NCBI GenBank assembly: GCA_003999685.1
Contig: CP021226.1
Span: 2,170,001 to 2,234,000, forward strand
From: Taiwanofungus camphoratus
Lineage: Eukaryota; Basidiomycota; Agaricomycetes; Polyporales; Taiwanofungaceae
Length of the DNA stretch: 64,000 nucleotides
Direction: 5' to 3'
Below the pieces are notes generated by a model. It was not told the DNA's origin, ran no database searches, and saw only the letters and a program-made list of their open reading frames with translations. The position numbers and the translations under genes are program-made. This document shows, in pieces, positions 12,336-22,434 of the stretch (its first letter is position 1; each line of letters starts with the position of its first letter).

Positions 12336-12872
12336 TTACCAAAATTCTCTCCGCTTCTTTGCAATCTCCCTGACAAGCCGTTTCCTTTCGCCCCACCGAC
12401 TGCGGAACTTCTCATGTTCCTCATCCCTCTGCGCCAAAACCTTCTTTCGGTCCCGTAGTTTCATGGCAGCCACCCTCCATATGAAGCCCGGTGTACACTT
12501 GAACTCTTTCGCCAGCCTCGCCCGAGTCCATGTGAATGGATCTTCCGCGCGCAATTGGCGTATCTTCGCCAGGTCCTCGTCAGACACCCGAGGTGGCTGC
12601 CCCTTTTCATCTCGCAGAGCAGGTGGCACTGGTGTATCCTGTGGTGCTGAGCTTTGCTGAAGTAGTGGAGACGCGGGCGAAGTAGTGTAGGACAATGGTG
12701 ACGGTGCAGAGGGTGGGGGGCGGTGAATGAATGTGAGGTCTCCGGGAAGACTCTGGTACAAAGCATTTGGGTTGTTGACTAGAGGGTCTGGAGCTCTATA
12801 TGGAGGCTTCTCGGGCAACCGTGTCGCATATGTACGGAATAGTGCAGGCCTTAACGGCAGCCGGATTTTCAT
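12336..12872 (-). CDS. mrpl20: Mitochondrial large-subunit ribosomal protein MRPL20 (mL58 family)
   Basis: Intronless gene of 178 residues. The N-terminus is an Arg-rich import presequence (MKIRLPLRPALFRTYATRLP). It is followed by the family signature PEKPPYRAPDPLVNNPNALY, a Ser/Pro linker (about 55-95), and the helix-rich C-terminal part with DLAKIRQLRAEDPFTWTRAR, EFKCTPGFIWRVAAM and a basic tail (RKRLVREIAKKRREFW). This arrangement fits the fungal-specific MRP-L20 family of the mitoribosome. The start at 12872 was preferred to one 12 codons upstream because the presequence begins there. No intron is needed, unlike most neighbours. Confidence 0.87.
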   Translation of the reverse strand: MKIRLPLRPALFRTYATRLPEKPPYRAPDPLVNNPNALYQSLPGDLTFIHRPPPSAPSPLSYTTSPASPLLQQSSAPQDTPVPPALRDEKGQPPRVSDEDLAKIRQLRAEDPFTWTRARLAKEFKCTPGFIWRVAAMKLRDRKKVLAQRDEEHEKFRSRWGERKRLVREIAKKRREFW

Positions 12873-15205
12873 GATGACCAGGTGAGTGAAGCTTAGGCTG
12901 AAGATCAAGAATTATGTAAACTATCCAGAAGGACTGGTACGGGACGGCCTCGGGCGGCCATCCCGGCCGGTCGATTACTATTTATAGAAAGTCGAAGCTG
13001 GCAGCGAAATTGCAAAGCAAGCTGTCCGAATTCTGCCAAATACTTATTGGAGACTATAGCATCCGCCAAAGCTAGTTACAGATTGTCTCCCTATTGTTCC
13101 TTTGCGCCAGAGTGCATAGGACACTCTAAAACGACCTTTGCAAGTGCCTGGCATTCATTCTCAGTCATGCGGGTTTGATCAGTTAATTATCACCGTCTCT
13201 TTGGCTGAGACTCGCTTGAATGGGACTGAGTTATTATAAGCTCAGAATCTTTACTTACGCTCGTTGAGTGTGTTTCGTGAGTACCCTTACGCTGATCAGT
13301 AAGCTTCCGGCTATTATTGTCAATAGGTGCGGGTGCATTGGTAAACTTGAGTGATACCTCTTTGCAATAATTGAATACCTAAGGTAATTCCTTTTTCTCA
13401 GAGTTGCCCGTGTCATGATCTCACTCCGTGTATTTTGCTTCTATCTGAAACACTGTCTGTGAAGTTTCTCTAGGCGGACACCGGCGTAGAAGTCGTCATT
13501 TATGGGACTAGTCTAGAAGCGAAAATAACATAACCGGTGAACATTCGCATGCTCTAGCTGTCACCCAATCGAAATCTAGGCATACTTATCGAATGATAGA
13601 CTTCGAAGTGGAGCCCATTTATCCATGCTGTCATGCCGGCCAACCTTCCCAAGGATGCTCAGGCTGTTCGAGGTCCCCAATAGACTGTTATCATCGAGCG
13701 ACCGCGTCATAGCAAGCATTATTCTAGACATACTGGCTAGCCTACATCTGGGTTCGTGGCAAAATTTGCATTTGTCGTTGTGTTTCCGGTGCTGATGTGT
13801 TTTAAATTGGGCCCTCGTGACTTCAGTGAAATGACAATTTATCAACGGCGCTCTCACATCAACCCACTTTTTCTCCGAATCCAGCCAGTTCTATCACTCA
13901 ATTGTGGTTTCTATTGCAGTCCAACATATCCGGAAGTCCAAGTCCGGGTCTGTCAATCCTTGTTAAGAACGGTTATTGAAGCTTGAAGCGCCGTCTCGCC
14001 CGGAATTCACCCCGACAAACACTAAATATTTATTGGATCGATTATCGATAACTTATATTGTTCTCTTCTTACTCACTGAACCCGCCCTCCGCGTACCATA
14101 GCCTATGCATGATATGCCCGCCAGTGCACCCCCTACCAGTGCGGATTCCGAACAGGCTCTACTAACCTACACACAAGAGATGCACCAATATACTCTCCAG
14201 CTTTGGACGGAAGTCAGGAAGCAGACGGAGGAGAGGGAGGCCGCTGCAGATGCAGGAAGACGGTGCTTGTACCAAAAACAGCCCAAGATACAGCAGAAAT
14301 GATTGATACAGACTCGTCCAGTGCGGGACTAGCGTTCCTCTATGTTTGCATCCTGACCCCTCATACTGACCTGCCCACAGCTATGTCTCTGGTCGCTGTC
14401 ATTATGCTCTGCGACTTCGTGAAGTTCCATGTTCCGTTTATGTCTGTTCATCTTGTTTTTTGTAGGTGTTTCAGTCTTTTCCACTCTGTTGATGACGTAG
14501 CGAATATTGCCAGGATCACCGCTTGTCTTGCAAAGCCGTTCACACGTACAAGGACATACCATTCCGTATTGATATTCAATTGGCCTATAATACTTCTGCT
14601 CTCATATTTGCTCGTGTGCTCTGTAGCAACAGAACTCATGAGAGTCAGAGGCCTATGTAATGGATACTATCGAAATCCACATTTGAAGCTTTCGTTGTGT
14701 TGGATGGCGTCTCAAAGACAGACTGTTTCACCGTACGGGCAGCTTCAACGATGGAAGTTACTGGTGACCGTTGTCCTCGACTCCAGAAGCAAGCTATCAT
14801 AAGATTAGCTAAAGTTTGCCTGTTTTATATTGCGATCAACAAAATCTCTTCCGTGAAATCAAGAGGACGATGTGAGTATACTACTTTGAACTCTGCCAGA
14901 TACAGGCGACTCAGTGTGAATATAATGGGGCTATCAATGCAGATCACGTAGCCTCGACGGACCGCTATGTATGACCCTGCAGACTTGTTTGTCTGTGTGG
15001 TCCGAACCTGATGTGCAGGACGCGATAATGGAATTTTCGATGGACAATGGGATATGGATGAGGCTTGCTTTGTTGGATGTGCGGACAATTGATAACTATC
15101 TAGGAAACGCGCTGCATTTAATCGACTTAGGTTCGGGCAGTTTCTTGCTTGTGCTCGGAGGAATAGAGACCACAGGGGCTGACCTCTTAAGTTTGAATAA
15201 CAAGT
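12873..15205. other. 2.3-kb stretch, mostly unassigned; possible short coding start at 14105
   Basis: No recognised gene. A plus-strand frame at 14105-14302 (65 codons, MHDMPASAPPTSADSEQALL) is rich in Glu/Gln and could form a helix. An AT-rich, TATA-like stretch (aatattta) lies about 80 bp upstream. Further exons are not evident, so it may be a decayed gene or chance. A row of short frames on both strands in 14300-15200 shows no family resemblance. The right edge is the flank of the inverted-repeat element at 15211. Confidence 0.25.
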
Positions 15206-15418
15206 ATGACACTCTGTAAAAAACAAAAGTCGGCCTTAGTCACCTTTCTGGAACCAAAATTGCATAACTTGACTAGTCGGATTTCTTGCCTTTCTACGAG
15301 GCAACCAGTCACAGGACAGTTGTACACCAGTCAACCTGTAGTGAGCTTGTGTGACTAGTGCATGACTGTCCTGAAAATTTTGCACAAACATTGACTATGC
15401 TTTTTTACAGAGTATGAC
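15206..15418. mobile_element. MITE-like element with 13-bp terminal inverted repeats
   Basis: The element body spans 15211-15413 (203 bp). It begins ACTCTGTAAAAAA and ends with the exact reverse complement TTTTTTACAGAGT. It is flanked on both sides by ATGAC (15206-15210 and 15414-15418), a likely target-site duplication. The longer direct match AGTATGACA overlaps the inverted-repeat ends, so the duplication could be longer. It has no coding capacity. An internal pair around ACAGGACAGT and ACTGTCCTG is also inverted, so a folded structure is possible. Size and structure fit a non-autonomous DNA transposon; the superfamily cannot be fixed from one copy. Confidence 0.65.
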
Positions 15419-15599
15419 ATAGGACAGACCTATCAACAGTTGTACAGAGGTACCGACAAAAGCCCCTACAACGTATTACTCAACAGGATTGGTGTTCTTA
15501 AGGTCTCAGCTGTGAGTGAGCAGGAGAATCTATACCATCGTGTTAAAAGACATCTCGAAAGCACGTTCATCTGTAGCCCCACGAACAAAAATGATTATG

Positions 15600-16645
15600 T
15601 CAAGGCACTCCCATTCCTGCCTTTACAGCTGGACGTTCTGAATTACGATTTATCCAGGCCTGTAAGATGTAAGTGCTAAATTCCACCTTCGAGTCAGGGC
15701 GATATACTTACCTTGACGTTTGGCCACTCGTCCAATGTCTCGATCCCGCAGAACGCATGACCATTTACCCTGATAAGGATCAAAATTGGCGCGTATCTGA
15801 GTCAGATAGTTGGCTGGTAGCGCGGTCATGTCACTCACCAGGGGTACGCATTCATGTCGGCAATACTGTACACACCCCGCTCAGGTCCCGCTAACCAGTC
15901 TCTGTCAGTGAGACGTATATCCAGTACTCCATAGAGACGCCGTGTCTCATCGACATAACCTACAGCAGGTTCCAAATGACTGCATCATGTGATTGGTAGG
16001 GAATTGCTCACGGTTTTTGGCGTAAGGTATGTCGACGGGAGCAAAGCGAGTAAAATGATTTGCTAGTTGTCAATTGCATCACCTTGACTAGCATGTTGGA
16101 TGTTATAATGTTTACCTTGGCCCTGCATCGGACCTATTCCACCATGCTGAATTTAACTTGATCAGAAACCAAACATGACATTGGTCAGGTTTGGAGATAA
16201 ATATCATACAGTGAAGAACATCCACTGCAGCATTTCACTATAGTCATTTGGATGAGTGGCAGCGTTGAACAAAAATTTTAGTTGGGTGTCATAATGCTGT
16301 TCAAGATATAGCAAAATGGCGGCAGTCTCGAAGACAGCGAAGTTTTCGCGATTCCGGTCAATAAGGACGGGGATGCGACCATTGGGGTTGAGCTTAATGA
16401 ACCAAGGCTCCTTTTGTGTATTCTGCGATATATGTATTTGGTGGACACTGAATATATCCATCAGTAAGCGCATATAAGTTTATGAGAGAGCACTTGAGAA
16501 TGGCTGTCAACCTTGTTACTCACTCATAATCTAGCCCATACATAGCTTTCAGCTCTTCTAGTAAAATGGAGACTTTGTGACCATTCGGTGTTCCCGCTGT
16601 GTACAATAGGAATGGCCGCGTTGTGGGAGATGTCGCGGAGGACAT
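15600..16645 (-). CDS. Glutathione S-transferase, URE2-like class
   Basis: Cytosolic enzyme expected to conjugate or reduce substrates with glutathione, as in detoxification or redox roles. Seven exons (16524-16645, 16210-16447, 16116-16146, 16012-16062, 15839-15959, 15712-15769, 15600-15659) give 226 residues with consistent phases. The N-terminal thioredoxin-like domain carries [20 protein letters not shown], where Asn in TPNGHK is the position expected to contact glutathione in the URE2-like class, and [20 protein letters not shown]. The helical C-terminal domain carries [54 protein letters not shown] and ERPAVKAG. Length is normal for the class. One exon is only 31 nt. Substrate cannot be inferred. 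No cluster partner is nearby. Confidence 0.92.
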
Positions 16646-17371
16646 GGCACGCCAGGAAAGCCTATGGGTGATAGCATTGAGTCGGGGAATCATGCTGCGA
16701 TCGTCACTGCTCTCGAAAGACCAACGGATTTGTACTGAACGTTGTGGTATAACAATATATAATAAGTTATGTGCTCCATTGGATCAATTAGTAAACATCA
16801 GCGCATCATGCGCTGAGATTACAAATTGAAAATGTCATAAATAAATGAAGGCGAAAATCGTTTCCCACAATAGACGCTGGACCTGGGGCACGTAGAAAAT
16901 TAGAGACCCACTTACCTACCTACCTTGTGCGTGGTCAGTGGTCTTGACTCTTCAGAGAACACTGCTCGATAATGTCGTTATTCGAGTCCAGCAGAACAAG
17001 ATGAGGAATATGCAGTGATGCTAAAAATTCCGCAGCCACCTCGAAGGAATGATTTTCTCTATCACAGACAGTAAAGATTCTTTGCAAAGATGATGAATAC
17101 TGGTACAATGTCATGCGGTACACAGCGGACGAAACCTGACCAGAAAGCAGAGAACCTAGCGACAAGAAGGGAATGGGTGTGGCAAGAAGGGTTTCACCGC
17201 CAGCAAAGGAGAACTTAAAAGGAACAAGGAGGGATGGGCAAATTCCAAGACGACATCCCGAATGGGATGCCATGGCACACAAACACTGCTGGAACCCAAA
17301 GCCCAAGAGAATCGAAAAAAAACGGTCCGTAGAAAGGTGCAAGATGCGACACTATTACATACACGATTTAT
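16646..17371. other. Intergenic between GST and coiled-coil gene
   Basis: About 730 bp, probably holding the GST promoter and the 3' UTR of the gene at 17372. A 135-codon minus frame at 16935-17342 has no family resemblance and lies directly downstream of a stop codon, so it is not called. Confidence 0.35.
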
Positions 17372-19722
17372 TCATTCTTCATCTATGGGCGAACGGGCAT
17401 GGCTTCTTGGCGGTGAGACGACAGCCGGATCTCTACGCTGGTGAACAGAGTGGCCTTCGGGCCTGCCATCGCTGGAAGCTGGCGAGTCTTTTCCTTCGCG
17501 ATATTGATGTTGCTCCGCGGACACTCGTTGGACCGATTGTCGCCGCGCTAAGCCAGAGGCATCCGTATGATGATGTGAGCCGCGTGAAGATGTCTTCGGT
17601 GACCAAGTCGCTTTACCACTGTGGGCGCCCGGAGGGGCAGGAAATGCATTCGCAGGATGGTCACGATCCCGCGAGCCTTGGCTCTGCGAATGTGCGCCAA
17701 ATGACTTCCGAGGAGGCGGTAGCGCTTCAGCGGCCATACCGGCAGGCGAACGGGGATCTAAGCGTATCGCTGAGACAGACAGCCGTCTTCCAACGTCGAA
17801 GGAGACAGGAGACGCCGTCTGTGAGCCTGGGAAGCTGCGGCTCTCGAGTTCTGAGGGAGATGGGATTCTCCTGATGGGCTCGGGACGCCGAAGATTAGGC
17901 TCTACAGGCGGAAATGTATACGTGTCTGGTACAACAGGGACACCGTTGGCTTTCACCTTGCTCTTGGTATTCGCAACGCCGGGACTGTAAGTTTGACTTG
18001 TACCACTTGTCCTGCGGAGCGCCTGTTCGAGCTCCTCCACTCGACGGTGTAGCGAATACACCTCTTCCCTCATCGTCGCCACTCGCTTCTCGACAGCCAC
18101 GTTCACGATCTCATCAAGTTGCTCCTGCTGGCGCTGCAGAGAGATGGTCAGCGCGTGGGACTTTTGCAGCTGCTCCCCGAGCCAGTTCTTGAGCTGCTTG
18201 GAATCGGACAAGGCATCGTAGAACATCTCAAACGGTGCCAGGAAGGCTGACTTCTCTCCCGAATAACCAGGATGGTGCAGAGTGGCAGGTGTGGGCGGCA
18301 CCAGAGTCGTTGCGATTGGTATCGACGCATTCTGAGGCGATCGGCCAGATGTCCCGCCGAAATTTGCCTGCTGATGCGCAGAACTGCCAGCTACGTTCCG
18401 AGGCATACTCAATCTTGTCGGAGTAGGTGGTACCCGACCCGATGTTTGCCTGGGCAGAGGACCACCTAACTGTGGAAGGCTGGGTAACGTCATGTTAGAA
18501 AACCTCGCTGACGGCCCAGAGCCTTGCTCTGCACGCGGAATTGGCGGGGCGCTCTGGATGACAGGCTGAAGGCTATCTAATTGAGGATCTCGCGGACTGA
18601 TGACAATGTCTGCGGGTTTGCCCTTGGCACCTCCCAGTTGGCGACTAGCCCGACGGCGCGCAAAACTGATTGGAGGCGCGGGAAGCGAATGAGGAGCGAC
18701 TGCGCTGCTGACGGGGTGAGCGAAGCTGGCACTTTCGGATGGGACTGGCGGCGGGGGCGGCGGCAGCGGCTGCTGCTCTCTAGGCACGATAAGAGAGCTG
18801 GGACTTTGCTGACGAGTATGAGAAGGCTTTGTGTGATTCTGTGGTGCTGCCGATGAGATTACTGCAATCGAGCGACGACGATCAGCCGTGCTCGAAGAGA
18901 AGTTTGGGCTTCGGCCACCTGATCGTCCGGGTGCGTGTGTCTTTGGGGGTATTTGGCGGTCGTCAGACGGCTGAGGGGCGTTAACTATGTTCACAGATGG
19001 CGGTGCAGTGGATACAATGGAGGCAGTGCTCCCTCTTCGTTGTTCTATGAGTTCCTTTTGTTTCTGCTTCACGGTCAGCATGGAGCGTACTTGCTCTAGT
19101 GCGGCTGGATCATCCCGCATTATGGTGAACCCCATAACGACAGGCGATATGTTATTGATGTTGTCCGCGGACGTGGTTCTGACATCTGTATTGATAGGGT
19201 GGGAGATGCCACTTATAGTAACACGCCGTCGTTTCGACGGCGAGGGCTTTGCTTCAGATGGGGAGGGGGCACTCATCGAGTCTTGGGTCTCTTGCAACTG
19301 CTGTGTTGTTCTGGATTCAGAGGAGGATGGAAGCAACTTATCATGATCTGTCTCCTCTTTTATTCGCACAGTACGCGGGGATCGGTGGCCACTGAACACA
19401 ATGACAGTGTAAAATCAGCGACAATGCAGAAAATACCTCAGACCACTAACTCTGGCTCTGAACCCTCATCGTTCCCTTGGGGTGAGGACTCTGCGTGCAA
19501 CCGCTTTTTGCTGCTCTGTAGAGACGCAACGCTTGGTTGGGGTGAGGGATGGCCTGAAGAGGATCGGCGGACAAGGTCGCGCGGGGACGCGTGTCGTTGT
19601 ATGGGAGGCAGAGCATTGTTGCTTGTCGAAATTCTGTTCAACGATGGTGAACTGAAGGCTTGGGCGAAAGATGGTAGAGACTGAGGGGGTTGAGTCGCCA
19701 TATCGTCTTGGTTCGTCGACAT
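17372..19722 (-). CDS. Ser/Pro-rich coiled-coil protein, unrecognised (probably nuclear)
   Basis: I do not recognise a named family. An N-terminal exon starting at 19722 (MSTNQDDMATQPPQSLPSFA) encodes about 90 residues and is followed by a large exon of about 670 residues down to the stop at 17372. Visible parts are a basic SKRRRVTISGI patch that could be a nuclear localisation signal, a conserved-looking segment SPVVMGFTIMRDDPAALEQV followed by a helical KQKQKELIEQRR stretch, long Ser/Pro/Arg low-complexity stretches including a polyproline run, and a predicted coiled coil near residues 470-540 (QKSHALTISLQRQQEQLDEI and beyond). The exon 1 to exon 2 junction is not resolved: the best donor (GTATTT, near 19435) lies just after an in-frame stop, and other donors give a phase mismatch. 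Confidence 0.6.
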
Positions 19723-20537
19723 AAGCAATTTGAAAAATGAGACTAGCGCTACGCTCTAGCAGTGCGCAGACAAAGGGAACGGCGAGGCGGTGAACATTCG
19801 TGCGGAGGCCAGCACACCGAGTGGGAGCAGCAGCAACTGCGAGAAACAGTCAAGCTGAGAGTCAGATGGAGTCCATCGGCAAGAAATGGAATCCAATAGA
19901 TAGGATGCCGTCAACTATACAAGGTTCGCTTCACCCATCTTTCTTCTCATTGGACTATTCGGCTCAAAACTGTCAAAGCTCCTCTACTTGGAATATATTT
20001 GCGCTTAATTCTACAGAGCATTCCGGCGAAGTCTACAAGCGGGCCCACTGCAGTATGCATTCTCGCATGTACACCATATGTCTGCATGCCCTATTCATGG
20101 TATGAAACCCATGAATTTTAATATTCGATTACTGGACAATGCCGAGCCGTCAGAAGGAGCGCTCGGGTCATCGTACCTCCTCTTTTCGGATGTACTGTAA
20201 CTCGTGGACACCAAACTCATCCACACATCTCGAAACTTGCATCAGTCTGATCTTTGGGGACTCAAATCAGATACATGTTTCGGCATTGCTTCAGCCGCGA
20301 CGCTGTACATGCGACTTTCGTCCACAAGAATCGTGGTAAGGCATGGTCGATGTTGATGCTTTTGCTAAACGAAGGAGGGAAGGTTGGCAAAGCTAACGAC
20401 CTCATCGGAGCCTTGGACAGCCTTGGCTGAGCCCTGCTGTCTGAGAGTTTGAACTTTGATACTGATGAGATTGAGTCGGTTATCGACAGTCCAGTCTAGG
20501 CCTACGAAGCAGACCGTAATTGGGAACGGGAGACACG
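19723..20537. other. Upstream region of the coiled-coil gene; no gene seen
   Basis: About 815 bp of sequence with only short frames and no family resemblance. It probably includes the promoter of the minus-strand gene starting at 19722. Confidence 0.35.
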
Positions 20538-21503
20538 AGGACCCCCCCTATAAGAAACTTGTCCAAAGAACTGCCAATTTCTCGAGTTCATGTCCGGACA
20601 CAATTTTCCCAATTTGGGGGTCTCATGTCCGGATGCCCGACTGGCTTGGGGTTGTCCGGACTACTTATCCGAGAGGCCTCCAAAACCCTAATCCGGACTG
20701 CCCAGGAGGCCTTAAAAATCCTCGAGTGCTTACCTGACTTATGTATACTAGCTATTTTTTCTCAATGAAGTGCAAAATCCTGTCCCGAGCACCACAAACA
20801 TCACGAAACCTCACAAAATTGAGCCGAGGTATAGATACAATAGTATTCTAAATGTTCATCAACTTTTTGTATGAAAATATACAATGTAGCCAATTTGCTA
20901 AATGTGCCGTCGCGAGACTCAGACATAGTGATTTCCTGACCATGATGAGCAGATCTACTCCGATCATGCATGCTGTTCCTCCTCAAAGTTTCATTTAATC
21001 AGGACCAAGCGCCTTTGATTCATACTCTTTATTTCTTTCCAAGAACAATTGTTGTGGTGTTACACAATTCAAGAAACATTGTTCGAGCGTGACAGCTTCA
21101 GCCACATAGGCTCAGAAAATCACACTTACAGGCTCCGATTTGGCGTTGGGCGGGTCTTGAGTCTTGACTTGCGACGGTGCGCTGCACTCCGCCAAAGCCG
21201 TGCATCGGCAGGCCGTGACGTATTGTGACAATTTTGCATTACATGCATACACCTGGTCCACAACTACATTTTATTTTCAATTTTTGTCCTAGCTACTCTA
21301 TCCATGTGGACGACCCCAACGACCGATCTGTCCGGGTCCGGACTTGTCCGGATAGCAGTCCCGGCCCTGGGACATCAAATGTCCGGACATTTCGGGCAAG
21401 CTATTTTGGAGGGGTCCATTTGTTTGACCTAGTCTCAGTCCCCGAGGGTCCGGTTCATGTCCGGACTACCGACAAGCCTCTTATAGGAATTATCGGGGGT
21501 CCT
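20538..21503. mobile_element. Non-autonomous DNA element with inverted ends and subterminal TCCGGA arrays
   Basis: About 966 bp. The left end reads AGGACCCCCCCTATAAGAAA and the right end, reverse-complemented, reads AGGACCCCCGATAATTCCTA. The resemblance continues further inward (CTATAAGAAACTTGTC against CTATAAGAGGCTTGTC). Flanks are GAGACACG and GAGACAAC, an imperfect 8-bp direct repeat that could be a target-site duplication. Eight TCCGGA sites sit near the two ends only (20593, 20628, 20655, 20692 on the left; 21337, 21347, 21382, 21460 on the right), as expected for transposase-binding repeats. No long reading frame. An 8-bp duplication with subterminal repeats suggests hAT, but this is inference from one copy. 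Confidence 0.6.
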
Positions 21504-22434
21504 GAGACAACGTCAGAGCCAGAGATCGGCTTCCACAAGACCATAAAAGGAGGTTCGCAGAGTACTAGTCCACAGATGGTTCATATTCAGGTTCTTCCGT
21601 CCGGCATCTATCTCGTGATAGGTCCTTCTTGGGGACCTGCGATTGCGTAGTGTCAGCAACTTGGTAATTTATCATCTCAAGTCACACCCTTATATCCTCA
21701 TGAGTGGCGCAGGAAGAAGTCGGGCAACAGAAACAGTAATTTCTCTTCGCACAACCCATTGTGCTCATGAATCGAAGACCTCACACCTTTGATACGCGTA
21801 TGATATCTTGTCGAAAACCTAGGTCGGAATAATTGGTCCTGGAGGTTCTTCTCAAAGGCCACCTTCTCCCTCGTAGGAAGAGAACATACAATGAACGGGG
21901 TTCCGACGTCCATTCTGACCGGGTAGGCCTTGTCTAGACTTCTTTAGGCCGTTTCAGAATGGATCTGCCTAGGCTTCGAAATTCGTCCTGCGAAAGGAAA
22001 TCGTTATTAGAGCGCGTGTCTATGGCCGCCTGCTCCCATGCGCTGTGAAACACTCCGAGTTGAACGTCTGTTCTTACGTTCAAGAACCCCGGTCGGCGAT
22101 ACTTATAAGGTTGCAGAGTGAAATTGGCGAAGGGTCGGAAGCTTTCCCGACCACCATGTTCGTGCCCAAAGGAATCTGACTGGTCCTCTATTCTTGAATG
22201 CCGTTGAATGCAAAGAACAATGCGAAAGATAGCGAAGAACGTTTCATGGCCAGGAACAAGGGCTCAGTCAACGGATTCCTCTTGTAGTATAAGTGATACA
22301 GGGCGCACTCGCCAAATGATCAAGAAGCAACAAATACAACAAAGCCTATATCTGGGGCCCCAAGGCGCGGGAATCAAACCATACACTGCCCACAATGTCA
22401 GTCTTGTGCCTGGAGATGAGAATGAAACATACCA
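21504..22434. other. Intergenic between TIR element and rtt109
   Basis: About 930 bp. A 71-codon minus frame at 21698-21913 (MDVGTPFIVCSLPTREKVAF) has no known relative. The right part is expected to contain the 3' UTR of the histone acetyltransferase gene. Nothing else is evident. Confidence 0.3.
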
